A stretch of 64,000 bases of DNA from positions 744,001-808,000 of the forward strand of contig NC_023065.1 of NCBI RefSeq assembly GCF_000513295.1, written 5' to 3'. This document shows positions 1 through 7,803 of this stretch, piece after piece; the first letter of the stretch is position 1; every line of letters begins with the position of its first letter. The stretch is from Magnetospirillum gryphiswaldense MSR-1 v2. GTDB taxonomy: Bacteria > Pseudomonadota > Alphaproteobacteria > Rhodospirillales > Magnetospirillaceae. A program made the translations under genes and the position numbers. The notes below the pieces were generated by a model. The model searched no databases. It was not told the DNA's origin and was given only the letters and a program-made list of their open reading frames with translations.

Positions 1-303
1 TGTGGATTTCGGCCAGCGCGGCGGATCAGCCTGCAAATCCCGGAAGTATTTTTCAGTTTGAAATGGGGGCAAATCAGCGATACCCGCCGGTTCCTCTTTG
101 ACCCCGATGATCTCCGGGCGAAACCCTGGCAGCACATCTGGGTTTCGGCTTCTGGCCAACAGGTTACGGATCAAAGATGCGACAAAGACCGTTTTTCCCG
201 CGCGCCGCAACCCGGTAACCGCGATATCAGCACGGCGGCCCATGGCATGCTCCACGCTATCCACGATGCTCGTGATAGCATTCTTGCCATAGTTCTTATT
301 CAT
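1..303 (-). CDS. ycjX: YcjX-like P-loop GTPase, N-terminal 101 residues (runs off window)
   Basis: The reverse complement opens with ATG at 303 and stays open for 101 codons to the window edge. The protein has a Walker A motif GLRRAGKT near residues 30-37, followed by VFVASLIRNLL. It ends at the edge in LQADPPRWPKST. These features match the start of the YcjX/DUF463 family of stress-linked, dynamin-like nucleotide-binding proteins. The C-terminal three quarters lie outside the window. The start codon overlaps the stop of the small upstream gene (ATGA), so translation is probably coupled. The family call rests on the P-loop context and the LQADPP segment. Confidence 0.75.
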   Translation of the reverse strand, partial: MNKNYGKNAITSIVDSVEHAMGRRADIAVTGLRRAGKTVFVASLIRNLLARSRNPDVLPGFRPEIIGVKEEPAGIADLPPFQTEKYFRDLQADPPRWPKST

Positions 304-473
304 CCAATTTCCCCAAAGTGTCGTTTGCCCTGAGGTCTCGTCTCATGATCGGCTTCGACGAAGATATCGACGGTTTCCTCGCTGGAATGGATCTCGACAC
401 GAACGGGGGCATCCCCAAAATCCACCTCGTGGCGGCATCTGTTACTTCCCCGGATGATTGCGCTTGGCACCAT
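300..473 (-). CDS. Small 57-residue protein coupled to ycjX
   Basis: An ATG at 473 is preceded by AGGAGGG a few bases upstream, a strong ribosome-binding site. The frame runs 57 codons and its TGA overlaps the ycjX start by four bases. The product is acidic in its second half (HSSEETVDIFVEADHE) and shows no signal peptide, membrane segment or family motif I recognise. It sits between the S24 repressor gene, which ends 23 bases upstream, and ycjX, so the three could be one transcript. The strong SD and tight spacing support a real gene; function is unknown. Confidence 0.6.
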   Translation of the reverse strand: MVPSAIIRGSNRCRHEVDFGDAPVRVEIHSSEETVDIFVEADHETRPQGKRHFGEIG

Positions 474-496
474 GACCCTCCTGAAATTTGGCTGGC

Positions 497-1189
497 TTAA
501 AACTGCTTCGCCGCCCAGATGACGCGCCCAATGATGTTGACCTCGTCGGCGGTACGCTCGTAGGTCTGGTACTCCGGGTTGATTGACCGGATGACAACGG
601 TCGGCGGATCTGAGTGGGGGATGTGCTCGATCCGTTTGGTCACCAACCCCATGCCGTCCCAGATGACAAAGATACCCGGCGGAACCGGCACCTTCTGACT
701 AGTGTCAATGAGGATGCGATCCCCACTGGACAGGAGCGGTTCCATGGAATCGCCGGTGATGGTGATCATGCGAAGGTCACTTGGCTGAGCGCGAAATTCA
801 TAGCGGACCACCGCATCGGGAAATAACCAGGTCGCCTTGGTTTCTTCCAAGCCGTCATGCACGGCGCCGTACCCTGCTGAAGCACGAACATCAATCTCGG
901 AAACCGGCAGGAACCCATCCGGGAGAGCCAGACCCACATCGTCCCGCTGGTTCGGTGATCGTGGCTTGCGCGTCGGGATCTGCGAGTGACGTAGTTCGTC
1001 CTCTTCGACGGCCAAATGTTCCGCCAGCGCTTGGCGGACGTCTTCGGCCAGGATCTTCGGCGTTCCCCGAAACACGAACTGGTGCAGATAGGCGGCATTG
1101 CGCCCGATTGCCAGCGAGAGATTTTTCAGATCGGTCTTCTGCTCTTGCACGAGCTGGAGCAGGCGGAGGCGGACAGGGTCGAGGTCCAT
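497..1189 (-). CDS. S24-family (CI/LexA-like) phage repressor
   Basis: A 230-residue protein with an N-terminal helix-turn-helix region (about residues 1-65: LRLLQLVQEQKTDLKNLSLA, then NAAYLHQFVFRG). The C-terminal peptidase S24 domain has the nucleophile Ser in ITGDSMEPLL and the general-base Lys in LVTKRIEHIP. Such repressors silence lytic genes and cleave themselves when RecA is activated. The gene is divergent from a Cro-like gene, with matching inverted half-sites between them. Downstream on the same strand lie the 57-residue gene and ycjX. The domain call is firm; the phage origin follows from the neighbours. Confidence 0.88.
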   Translation of the reverse strand: MDLDPVRLRLLQLVQEQKTDLKNLSLAIGRNAAYLHQFVFRGTPKILAEDVRQALAEHLAVEEDELRHSQIPTRKPRSPNQRDDVGLALPDGFLPVSEIDVRASAGYGAVHDGLEETKATWLFPDAVVRYEFRAQPSDLRMITITGDSMEPLLSSGDRILIDTSQKVPVPPGIFVIWDGMGLVTKRIEHIPHSDPPTVVIRSINPEYQTYERTADEVNIIGRVIWAAKQF

Positions 1190-1215
1190 GCTGGTATCCC
1201 ATTGATTCGGCTATG

Positions 1216-1276
1216 TAGGAAATTAACAATCTTTTCCGTTTGACGCAAGAGGCGCATGCGGATTTTATATTTCCTA
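1216..1276. promoter_or_regulatory. Repressor/Cro divergent control region with paired operator half-sites
   Basis: TAGGAAAT at 1216-1223 and its exact inverse ATTTCCTA at 1269-1276 bracket the intergenic region. On the plus strand, TTGACG at 1240-1245 and TTTTAT at 1263-1268 form a -35/-10 pair with a 17-base spacer. That places transcription initiation almost at the ATG of the Cro-like gene (1279), so its mRNA may be leaderless. The half-sites fit binding by the S24 repressor and/or Cro-like protein. This is inferred from symmetry. Confidence 0.6.
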
Positions 1277-1278
1277 TC

Positions 1279-1509
1279 ATGAGCACATTAAGCGAACAGT
1301 TCCGCGCCACCGTCGAGGCTTTCCTCGCCAATAGCGGCTTCAAGCCCACCGAGTTTGGGCGTCAAGCCGTTGGCGATCCATCGTTTGTGCTCGGCTTACG
1401 ACGCGGCCGTTCACCGACATTGGCGACCGCCGACAAGGTGATGACCTTCATTCGGACGATCGAAACGACCGTCCCGCGAACGGCAAGGAATAGGAAGAAT
1501 GACGACTGA
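1279..1509 (+). CDS. Cro-like phage regulator
   Basis: A 76-residue protein beginning MSTLSEQFRATVEAFLANSG. The frame is open further upstream, but the earlier start falls inside the -35 element, so ATG 1279 is preferred. The sequence FGRQAVGDPSFVLGLRRGRS followed by a T-x-x-K-V-M helix resembles small alphaproteobacterial DNA-binding proteins with a compact helix-turn-helix. It is divergent from the S24 repressor and overlaps the next gene by 11 bases. A Cro/anti-repressor role is inferred from position. No SD is evident before the ATG, which fits a leaderless message. Confidence 0.6.
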   Translation: MSTLSEQFRATVEAFLANSGFKPTEFGRQAVGDPSFVLGLRRGRSPTLATADKVMTFIRTIETTVPRTARNRKNDD

Positions 1510-1714
1510 TCGTCCTATCTCTCACATCAATCAGGTCCAGCTCTCCCGCCGGTGGGGCTTGAGCCCCCGCACGCTGGAGAAGTGGCGCTGGCGCGGCAAA
1601 GGCCCTCGCTTTCTGAAGCTGGAAGGCAAGGTGGTCTATCGCTTGGACGATGTGGTCGCCTACGAGGCCGATCATATGCGCGAGCGGACCGGTGAAACGC
1701 GGGTCGCATCATGA
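1499..1714 (+). CDS. Small HTH (AlpA/excisionase-like) protein
   Basis: A 71-residue protein with an AGGAAG ribosome-binding site at 1491-1496. The segment LSRRWGLSPRTLEKWRWRGK followed by GPRFLKLEGKVVYRLDDVVA is the winged-helix pattern of MerR-like excisionase/AlpA proteins: a recognition helix, then a small wing ending in a V-Y-R-x-x-D-V strand. These proteins usually assist phage excision or regulate early genes. It overlaps the genes on both sides, so the three read as one phage early operon. Confidence 0.7.
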   Translation: MTTDRPISHINQVQLSRRWGLSPRTLEKWRWRGKGPRFLKLEGKVVYRLDDVVAYEADHMRERTGETRVAS

Positions 1715-2001
1715 TGCCCCTTACTCTGCCGATATTGAGCGAACGCAGCTTTCTTGCCTGGATTGATCAAGCCCAGCCTGGAGACCGCATCTCGTATCAC
1801 GAGGGGCTCCTGGCCGTTGATCGGGCACCTGGTCCATCGGCTTTGCACGGATCCGCTCGTTCCGAACTCGACCGTATTGCCGACCATGCCATGGCGCAGG
1901 CCAAAGACGGTTGCCTGCTGCTCGTGCAGCGCCGCATCGCCGAAGACCGCATCGCCTACATCGCCATCAAGGCGAGCGGCGACAAGCCCCGGAGGAACTA
2001 A
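1711..2001 (+). CDS. Phage early protein of unknown function
   Basis: A 96-residue protein whose ATG overlaps the stop of the excisionase-like gene (ATGA). It has no membrane segment. It contains FLAWIDQAQPGDRISYHEG near the N-terminus and a basic C-terminus. The PGDRISYHEGLL stretch is the kind of short conserved feature seen in uncharacterised alphaproteobacterial phage early proteins, but I cannot assign a role. The gene appears complete, and its stop lies two bases before the next ATG. Confidence 0.6.
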   Translation: MMPLTLPILSERSFLAWIDQAQPGDRISYHEGLLAVDRAPGPSALHGSARSELDRIADHAMAQAKDGCLLLVQRRIAEDRIAYIAIKASGDKPRRN

Positions 2002-2003
2002 TT

Positions 2004-2339
2004 ATGACCATCCCCAATCGTCCCAGCCTCGCCGACATGATGCGCCTGCCGCTGGGTGAGGCCGCCAGCCTGCCGGCGGAAATGCTGGCCCTGCTGCAGG
2101 AAGAAGCCGAGCAGACCGTGCGTCTCGCCAAGATGCAGAAGGACTGGCTCGACGGCGCGCTGACCCGCCGCTACGCCAACCTTGCCACCGAGCTGCGCAG
2201 CCGTGAGGGCAAGGATAGCGGCACTGTGCGGTTCGACGACGGCGACATCACCGTGGTAGCCGATCTGCCCAAGAAGGTGGAGTGGGACCAGTCGTTGCTG
2301 ACCGCCATCGTCGAGCGCATCCGCGCCAGCGGCGATGAA
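2004..2339 (+). pseudogene. Truncated phage early gene (5' part, about 112 codons)
   Basis: ATG 2004 has a GGAGGA ribosome-binding site at 1991-1996. The protein has normal-looking sequence through VADLPKKVEWDQSLLTAIVE and RIRASGDE near 2339. The phage family this resembles usually continues for another 40 or so residues. Here the reading frame stays open to 3098, but the sequence beyond about 2340 is the antisense of a different phage gene. I read this as a deletion fusion: a real 5' end joined to foreign sequence, giving a 364-codon composite frame. The exact junction is not resolved. Confidence 0.6.
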
Positions 2340-2399
2340 GCAACTGCAGCACGCGCCGGGCAAGACGGTGAGACCTTTGCCATGGGCGACATGGGAGAC

Positions 2400-3047
2400 C
2401 TCGAAAAGCTCTGGGAGAGATGCTTGCGTCTCGTCTGCCGCCCACTGCCAACGGAATTTCATGCCGTCGCCGGTGACGATCACAACGCCTTTATGGAAGC
2501 TGTCTGTGAGGGCTGGCGCCCAGAGGGCGTCAAAGGGCAGGCTAACGCCCTCGATGCTCTCCGCCTTGACCAGCGGATCGCGCACACGGGCGAAGTAATC
2601 CACCTTGCACAGCATGATTGCCGCCTTCTCGACGTCTTCAGGCAGCGTGCGTTCGTGCTCAGACGGCAAGAAATATCCAGCCGAATACGTCACCTCGATC
2701 ACATCGTTCGGCCAGCACACGTACTTGCCCTTGGTGTCGACGCGGTAGAGGATGCCCTTGTCAGCATCGGCCTCATACTCGCTCGCATCGAGGGCAGTCC
2801 CGCCGACGGTGACGGCCGAAACCGCCACCACCGGGAACCGGGACAGCACCATCTCAGGCTGGTAGCGATTGAGGCGGAATGTCTCCGATACCGTCTCGAC
2901 TGCAAACACCCGCCGGCACCAGCGGCTTATTACCGCCGACGCCCGGTCGATCACAGCAGCAAGCCACTCGTCATCACCCGAGCCAGTAATTCCCAGGTCG
3001 GCCTTGACGGTCGAGACGGTCGTCAAGCGGTGGTGGTCAGGCGACAT
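2400..3047 (-). pseudogene. Phage head-tail connector (gp6-like), 3' end lost or fused
   Basis: ATG 3047 opens a protein with TVKADLGITGSGDDEWLAAV, then IDRASAVISRWCRR, DVIEVTYSAGY and a YFARVRDPLVKAESIEGV segment. This is the profile of HK97 gp6-like head-tail connector proteins (about 100-190 residues). The frame continues to 1998, but beyond roughly 2400-2550 it is antisense to the truncated early gene. The true C-terminus is therefore unclear. The gene faces the early operon, and the genes that normally lie between them (replication, packaging, capsid) are missing. Confidence 0.6.
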
Positions 3048-3152
3048 TCCGCCCAGGGATATAAAAGCCCATGCCGCTTCGAGGCCAAAGCGGCATAAAC
3101 CGAGAAATGCTCTCCACTCTTTCCGGGCAAGTCCAACGTGGGATAGACGGAC

Positions 3153-4067
3153 TTAAAACACCACCCCATACACCAGCGGTAACCACAGCAATGCCGCCAG
3201 TGTCGACAGCGCCACCGCCACCGCCGCGCGGTCGGGGTGGATGTTGCGTAAGGTCGCGTGCACCACGGTGACCGCTGCCATCGGGGTCAGGCTTTCGATC
3301 AGCAACACCTGATGGCCGATGTTGGAAAAAGCGTGCAGCCACGCGCGGTCCAGAACAATAAAGCCCACGGCCAGGGCTGGCCAGATCACGAATTTCCAGC
3401 CAAACGCATAGGCGATGAAGCCCAGGTCAAGCCGGAACCGGGTCAATCCGGCCAGACCAAGGCCGACGATCATCATGCCGACAGCCGAGAATCCGCCGGC
3501 CAGCAAATCCACCGTTTGTGGGATGTAGCCGGGCAATACCACCTGATAGGCGTTCAGCGTCAACCCGATCCAGCAGGCGTGCAGGCCGGGATATTTCAGC
3601 ACGCGGGCCAGCGCGCCTTTCCAGGTAGCGTCGCCCCGGCTCATGATGAAAAAGCCGACCGAGTTTTCGTAAGCGGTGAAGCCGAACGACACCAGCACCA
3701 CGTACGGCAGTGATTCGGGGCCGATCAGCGACAGGCAGGCGGGGATGCCGAAAAAGCCGGTATTGCCGGTGGCCACGGTAAAGGCGCTCAGCCGTTCGCG
3801 TCCATCGTTCCAGAACCGGCTGGCCAGGGGCAGGGCCACCCAGGCGGCAAGGCAGGCCAGGGCCATGACGGCGAAGGGCAGCACCAGCATGGCGCCTTCC
3901 AGTTTGGCGGCGTAAAAGCCCTTGAACACCACCGCCGGCGACAGCACGTACAGCGACAATTTGCCGATTTCCTGGCTTTTCACCCCCAGAAACCGCCCCA
4001 GGGCAAAGCCGATGGCCACCAACAGATAAAGCGGGATCAGTTTCACCGCCAGCGAGGTCTCGGTCAT
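3153..4067 (-). CDS. AEC-family (auxin efflux carrier type) transporter
   Basis: A 304-residue, very hydrophobic protein with about ten predicted membrane segments. It begins MTETSLAVKLIPLYLLVAIG, then FALGRFLGV, as AEC permeases do. It retains the internal helix breaks of the family (YVLSPAVVFKGF in the N half, LLIESLTPMAAVTV in the C half). AEC members export or import small carboxylates across the inner membrane. Its ATG overlaps the stop of the glycerate kinase gene by four bases, so the two are one operon and the transported compound may be a glycerate-linked acid. That substrate is inference. Confidence 0.85.
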   Translation of the reverse strand: MTETSLAVKLIPLYLLVAIGFALGRFLGVKSQEIGKLSLYVLSPAVVFKGFYAAKLEGAMLVLPFAVMALACLAAWVALPLASRFWNDGRERLSAFTVATGNTGFFGIPACLSLIGPESLPYVVLVSFGFTAYENSVGFFIMSRGDATWKGALARVLKYPGLHACWIGLTLNAYQVVLPGYIPQTVDLLAGGFSAVGMMIVGLGLAGLTRFRLDLGFIAYAFGWKFVIWPALAVGFIVLDRAWLHAFSNIGHQVLLIESLTPMAAVTVVHATLRNIHPDRAAVAVALSTLAALLWLPLVYGVVF

Positions 4068-5299
4068 GGGATCAGCACTACCCTGAAATCGTTGACATTG
4101 GTCCGCGTCGGCCCGGTCAGCACCAGATCGCCCAGGGCCGCGAAAAAGCCATAGGCATCGTTGTTGTCCAGCATGGCCGCCCCGTTCAAGCCGGCCTTGG
4201 CGGCGCGGGCCAATGTGTCGGGGGTGAGGAGGGCGCCGGCATTGTCCTCGCTGCCGTCGATGCCGTCGGTGTCGGCGGCCAGGGCGTATACGCCGTCCAG
4301 CCCGTCGAGCGCAAGAGCCAAGGCCAGCAGGAATTCCGTATTGCGTCCACCGCGCCCGTGGCCGCGCAACGTTACCGAGGTTTCACCGCCCGAGATCAGC
4401 GCCACCGGCCCCGCCAGCGGTTGGCCGTGGTGGCGGATGGATTTGGCCATGCCGGCCATCACCCGGGCCACGTGGCGGGCTTCGCCCTCGATGCAATCAC
4501 CTAAGTTCAGCACCTGCCAACCCTGGGCTTGGGCCACGGTGCCGGCGGCGTTCAGGCTGGCCATGGCGGTGGCGATCACCCGGGCTTCGGCCCGTTGCAG
4601 GCGCGGGTCGCCCGGTTTGGGCGATTCGTCCAAGGCGGGGATGGGCAGGCCATAATGCCGCAAGATGGCCTGGGCCTGGGCGCAGGTGCTGGTATCGGCC
4701 ATGCCTGGGCCCGAGGCGATGATGGCCGGGTCGTCGCCGGGCACGTCGGAAATGGCCAGGGTGAGGAAGCGCGCCGGCCAGGCGGCGGCGGCCAGCCGTC
4801 CGCCCTTGATGGCCGACAGGTGTTTGCGCACGATGTTGATTTCGCCGATGCTGGCGCCGCTTTTCAGCAGGTCGCGGGTGATCGCCTGCTTGTCGTCCAG
4901 GCTCAGGCCCGGCGCCGGTAGCGGCAACAGGGCCGAGCCACCGCCCGAGACCAGGAACAGCACCAGATCGTCGGCACCAAGGTCGCGCACCATTTCCACC
5001 ATGTGGGTGGCCGCCTGCTGGCCGTATAGGTCGGGCAGGGGGTGACCGGCTTCCATCACCTGTACCGAACGACAGGCGACGCCATGTCCGTGACGGGTGA
5101 CCACCAGCCCTTCCAGCGGTATGCCATAATGATCCTCGGTCACTCGGGCCATGGCGGCGGCGGCCTTGCCGGCGCCCAGCACCAGCAACCGATTGCTGGG
5201 CAGCGGCGGCAGATGGGCGGGCAGGCACTGGGCCGGCAGGGCGGCGGCGATGGCGGTCTGCAACATCTGGCGCAAAAGTGTGGCGGCAAGCCTGTGCAT
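4064..5299 (-). CDS. Glycerate 2-kinase, MOFRL/GckA family
   Basis: A 411-residue protein of the size expected for glycerate kinase of the GckA/TtuD type, which phosphorylates D-glycerate to 2-phosphoglycerate with ATP. It carries LLVLGAGKAAAAMAR near residues 38-52, the FLVSGGGSALLPLP glycine loop, INIVRKHLSAIKGGRLA, and the C-terminal MOFRL motif region GHGRGGRNTEF and AADTDGIDGSEDNAGA. It overlaps the downstream AEC transporter. The divergent DapA-family gene starts 67 bases away. Together they suggest catabolism of sugar acids through pyruvate/tartronate semialdehyde and glycerate. Confidence 0.9.
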   Translation of the reverse strand: MHRLAATLLRQMLQTAIAAALPAQCLPAHLPPLPSNRLLVLGAGKAAAAMARVTEDHYGIPLEGLVVTRHGHGVACRSVQVMEAGHPLPDLYGQQAATHMVEMVRDLGADDLVLFLVSGGGSALLPLPAPGLSLDDKQAITRDLLKSGASIGEINIVRKHLSAIKGGRLAAAAWPARFLTLAISDVPGDDPAIIASGPGMADTSTCAQAQAILRHYGLPIPALDESPKPGDPRLQRAEARVIATAMASLNAAGTVAQAQGWQVLNLGDCIEGEARHVARVMAGMAKSIRHHGQPLAGPVALISGGETSVTLRGHGRGGRNTEFLLALALALDGLDGVYALAADTDGIDGSEDNAGALLTPDTLARAAKAGLNGAAMLDNNDAYGFFAALGDLVLTGPTRTNVNDFRVVLIP

Positions 5300-5366
5300 G
5301 GCGGCTCGGATAGGTTAGTGTTGGCGCTCCGCCACAGATGGTGCCCTTAAACGGAGCTTCACGGCA

Positions 5367-6278
5367 ATGGCCGCTTCGATCCGTCCGAACCGCATCACCG
5401 GGGTTCTGGCCCCGGTGCTCACCCCGTTCGACCGTCAATTGGTTCCCGATTCCAAGCGTTTTGTCGCTTTTTCCCGCGTGCTGACCAGCCTGGATATCGG
5501 TCTGGCGCCGTTCGGCACCACCAGCGAAGGCAATTCGCTGACGGTGAAGGAAAAGCTGGACCTGCTCGATGCGCTGGTCGGCGCCGGTATCGACATGGGC
5601 CGGGTGATGCCCGGCACCGGGGCCTGTGCGTTGCCCGATACGGTGGAGTTGACCCGCCGCGCCACCAAGCTGGGCTGCGGCGGTGTGCTGATGTTGCCGC
5701 CGTTTTATTATAAAGGGGTGTCCGATGACGGCCTGTTCCGCTCCTATTCCGAGGTGATCCAGCGGGTCGGTGACAAGAATTTGCGGGTCTATCTGTATCA
5801 CTTCCCCCGCCAAAGCGGGGTGCCGCTGTCCCTGGCCCTGATCGAACGTCTGCTCAAGGCCTATCCCGGCACGGTGGTGGGGATCAAGGACAGTTCGGGC
5901 GAATTTTCCAACATGGAAGCGATGATCCGCGCCTTTCCCGGTTTCGACATCTTCACCGGCACCGAGGCCTTGATGCTTAATTTGCTGCGCCTGGGCGGCG
6001 CCGGCTGCATTTCCGCCAATGCCAATGTCAACGGCGCCGCCATGGTCGAATTGTTCCGCAAATGGCGCGATGCCGAGGCCGAGGGCCTGCAAGAGGCGCT
6101 GACCGCCTTTCGTGTCGCCACCCAGGATTTTCCGCTGATTCCGTTGCTGAAAACCCTGGTGGCGCGGGCCAGCGGCGACCAAAGCTGGCGCGCCACCCGC
6201 CCGCCGTTGTTGGATTTGTCCATCGACGCCGAGGATCTGGCAGCTAAGCGTTTGGCCAAGGCCGGGTTTCCGGTTTAA
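5367..6278 (+). CDS. DHDPS/NAL-family aldolase or dehydratase
   Basis: A 303-residue TIM-barrel protein of the dihydrodipicolinate synthase/N-acetylneuraminate lyase superfamily. Visible active-site features are PFGTTSEGNSLT (substrate-binding loop, GTTGE-like), the Tyr in YLYHFPRQSG and the Schiff-base Lys in VVGIKDSSGEF. It is divergent from the glycerate kinase/AEC operon. This, together with the unusual SEGNS loop, argues for a 2-keto-3-deoxy acid substrate and against lysine synthesis; that part is inference. Its 3' end overlaps the convergent MFS gene by four bases. Confidence 0.85.
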   Translation: MAASIRPNRITGVLAPVLTPFDRQLVPDSKRFVAFSRVLTSLDIGLAPFGTTSEGNSLTVKEKLDLLDALVGAGIDMGRVMPGTGACALPDTVELTRRATKLGCGGVLMLPPFYYKGVSDDGLFRSYSEVIQRVGDKNLRVYLYHFPRQSGVPLSLALIERLLKAYPGTVVGIKDSSGEFSNMEAMIRAFPGFDIFTGTEALMLNLLRLGGAGCISANANVNGAAMVELFRKWRDAEAEGLQEALTAFRVATQDFPLIPLLKTLVARASGDQSWRATRPPLLDLSIDAEDLAAKRLAKAGFPV

Positions 6279-7675
6279 TCCGCCCGTTTCCAGCCGACAG
6301 TAAGGGCAAGCGCGGCGACGATGACGATCGCGGCGACGGCGAAGGTGGTACGCATGCCCGTGGCCACCGCGTCGGGCGTCGCCTGCGCCATGTCGGTGCC
6401 GGCCCAGGCCAGGGCGAACACTGCCCCCATGACCGAGGCGCCGGAGATCAGGCCCAGATTGCGCGACAGGTTGAGCAAGGCGGAAATCACGCCGCGCTGT
6501 TCGCTGCCGCCTTGGCTCATGATTCCGGTGTTGTTGGCGGTCTGGAACAGGGCATAGCCGGCGGTGACCATCACCAGCGGCGCGATATAGCCGAGAAGAC
6601 CAAGATTGGACGGGATGACGGCCAGGGCGGCGGTACCCGTGATCATGGCGCCCAGACCGGCCAGACTGGCGCGGTGGGTGCCGACGCGGTCGACCAGCCG
6701 CCCGGCGGGCATACCGGTCAGGGCGGCGACCAGCGGGCCGGCGGTCATGGCCAGTCCGACCATGGCCGGGCCCAGTCCCAGCGTGCGCGACAGATAGAAC
6801 GGCCCCACCACCAGCGTCGTCATGATCACCGTCGCCACCAAGGCGCTGGTGGCGAAACCGGTGCGTAGGCCTGCTTCGCCAAACAGGGTGAGCCGGATCA
6901 AGGGGGAGGCGGTCCGCCTCTCGACCATGACGAACAGCCCGGCCCCGACCAGGGCCGCCGCCAGCAAGGCCAGATTGAGCGGGCCGAACCTGCCGCCGCC
7001 CATGGTCATGGCCAGGGCATAGGCGGCCAGGGTCAGGGCCAGCAGCACCATGCCCGCATGGTCGAAAGCGGGGTGGCCGGACTCAGCCTTGGCGGCGATG
7101 GCCGGAAGATGGCGGTAACACAGAACGAAGGCCACCACCCCCAAGGGCAGGTTGACCAAAAAGATGGCCGGCCAGCCGAAGGCGCTGATCAGACCGCCGC
7201 CCAGCGACGGCCCCAAGGCGGTGCCCATGGCCGACATGGTCCCCAGCAATCCCATGGCGCTGCCGGTTTTGTCCTTGGGCAGGATGTCGCCGACAAAGGC
7301 CAGACCGAGGGCCATCATCACCGCCGCCCCCAGTCCTTGGACGGCGCGGATCGCCACCAGGGGCGCCAGCGCCGGGGCGGCGGCCCCCAGGGCAGAGGCC
7401 AGGGTGAACAAGGCGATACCGCCCAGCAACAGCCGGCGCCGTCCGCTCAGGTCGGCCAGCCGCCCGACACCGACGATCAGGGTGGTGATGGCGAGAAGAT
7501 AGGCGAGGACGACCCATTGAACCTGCTGGAACGGGGCGGCGAAGGCCTCGGCCAGGGTGGGAAGGGCGACATTGGCGATGCTGGTGCCCAAAGACGCCAG
7601 CAACACCGCCAGCGACAAGCCGGCCAAAGCGCCGTTGATCGAGGTGGGGCGGGGGAAGGGAAGGGGCTGCATCAT
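6275..7675 (-). CDS. MFS drug/solute exporter, DHA2 type
   Basis: A 466-residue integral membrane protein with 12-14 predicted helices. Motif A appears as GRLADLSGRRRLLLGG after helix 2, and the antiporter motif C as GTALGPSLGGGL in helix 5. These fit the EmrB/QacA-like DHA2 family of proton-driven exporters. It starts ATGATG at 7675; either Met could be used. The LysR-type gene is divergent from it across a 128-base gap, the classic layout for a regulator and its efflux target. The substrate cannot be read. Confidence 0.85.
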   Translation of the reverse strand: MMQPLPFPRPTSINGALAGLSLAVLLASLGTSIANVALPTLAEAFAAPFQQVQWVVLAYLLAITTLIVGVGRLADLSGRRRLLLGGIALFTLASALGAAAPALAPLVAIRAVQGLGAAVMMALGLAFVGDILPKDKTGSAMGLLGTMSAMGTALGPSLGGGLISAFGWPAIFLVNLPLGVVAFVLCYRHLPAIAAKAESGHPAFDHAGMVLLALTLAAYALAMTMGGGRFGPLNLALLAAALVGAGLFVMVERRTASPLIRLTLFGEAGLRTGFATSALVATVIMTTLVVGPFYLSRTLGLGPAMVGLAMTAGPLVAALTGMPAGRLVDRVGTHRASLAGLGAMITGTAALAVIPSNLGLLGYIAPLVMVTAGYALFQTANNTGIMSQGGSEQRGVISALLNLSRNLGLISGASVMGAVFALAWAGTDMAQATPDAVATGMRTTFAVAAIVIVAALALTVGWKRAD

Positions 7676-7803
7676 GGGACTCCATGTCCGGGCACCCCGG
7701 AAGTGGGGCTACCCCGACCTTAATCCGTCGCCATATGTGGCGGAACGCGCAGCATTTGCATTATATTGATGCATTGAACGCCATATATCGGCGGGGGGAT
7801 GTC

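Larger units (their letters stand above)
474..3050. mobile_element. Deleted prophage remnant
   Basis: The stretch holds an S24 repressor, a divergent Cro-like gene, an excisionase-like gene, an early protein, a truncated early gene and a truncated head-tail connector in opposite orientation. Integrase, replication, packaging, capsid and tail genes are absent, so most of the phage has been deleted. The host genes flanking it are ycjX (left) and the AEC transporter (right). I found no convincing attachment-site repeat, so the edges are approximate. The left edge could lie anywhere between 300 and 497. Confidence 0.6.

Noticed and set aside
474-3152. Search for prophage attachment-site repeats
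   Set aside because: No direct repeat long enough to be convincing was found at both edges, and there is no tRNA next to the remnant.
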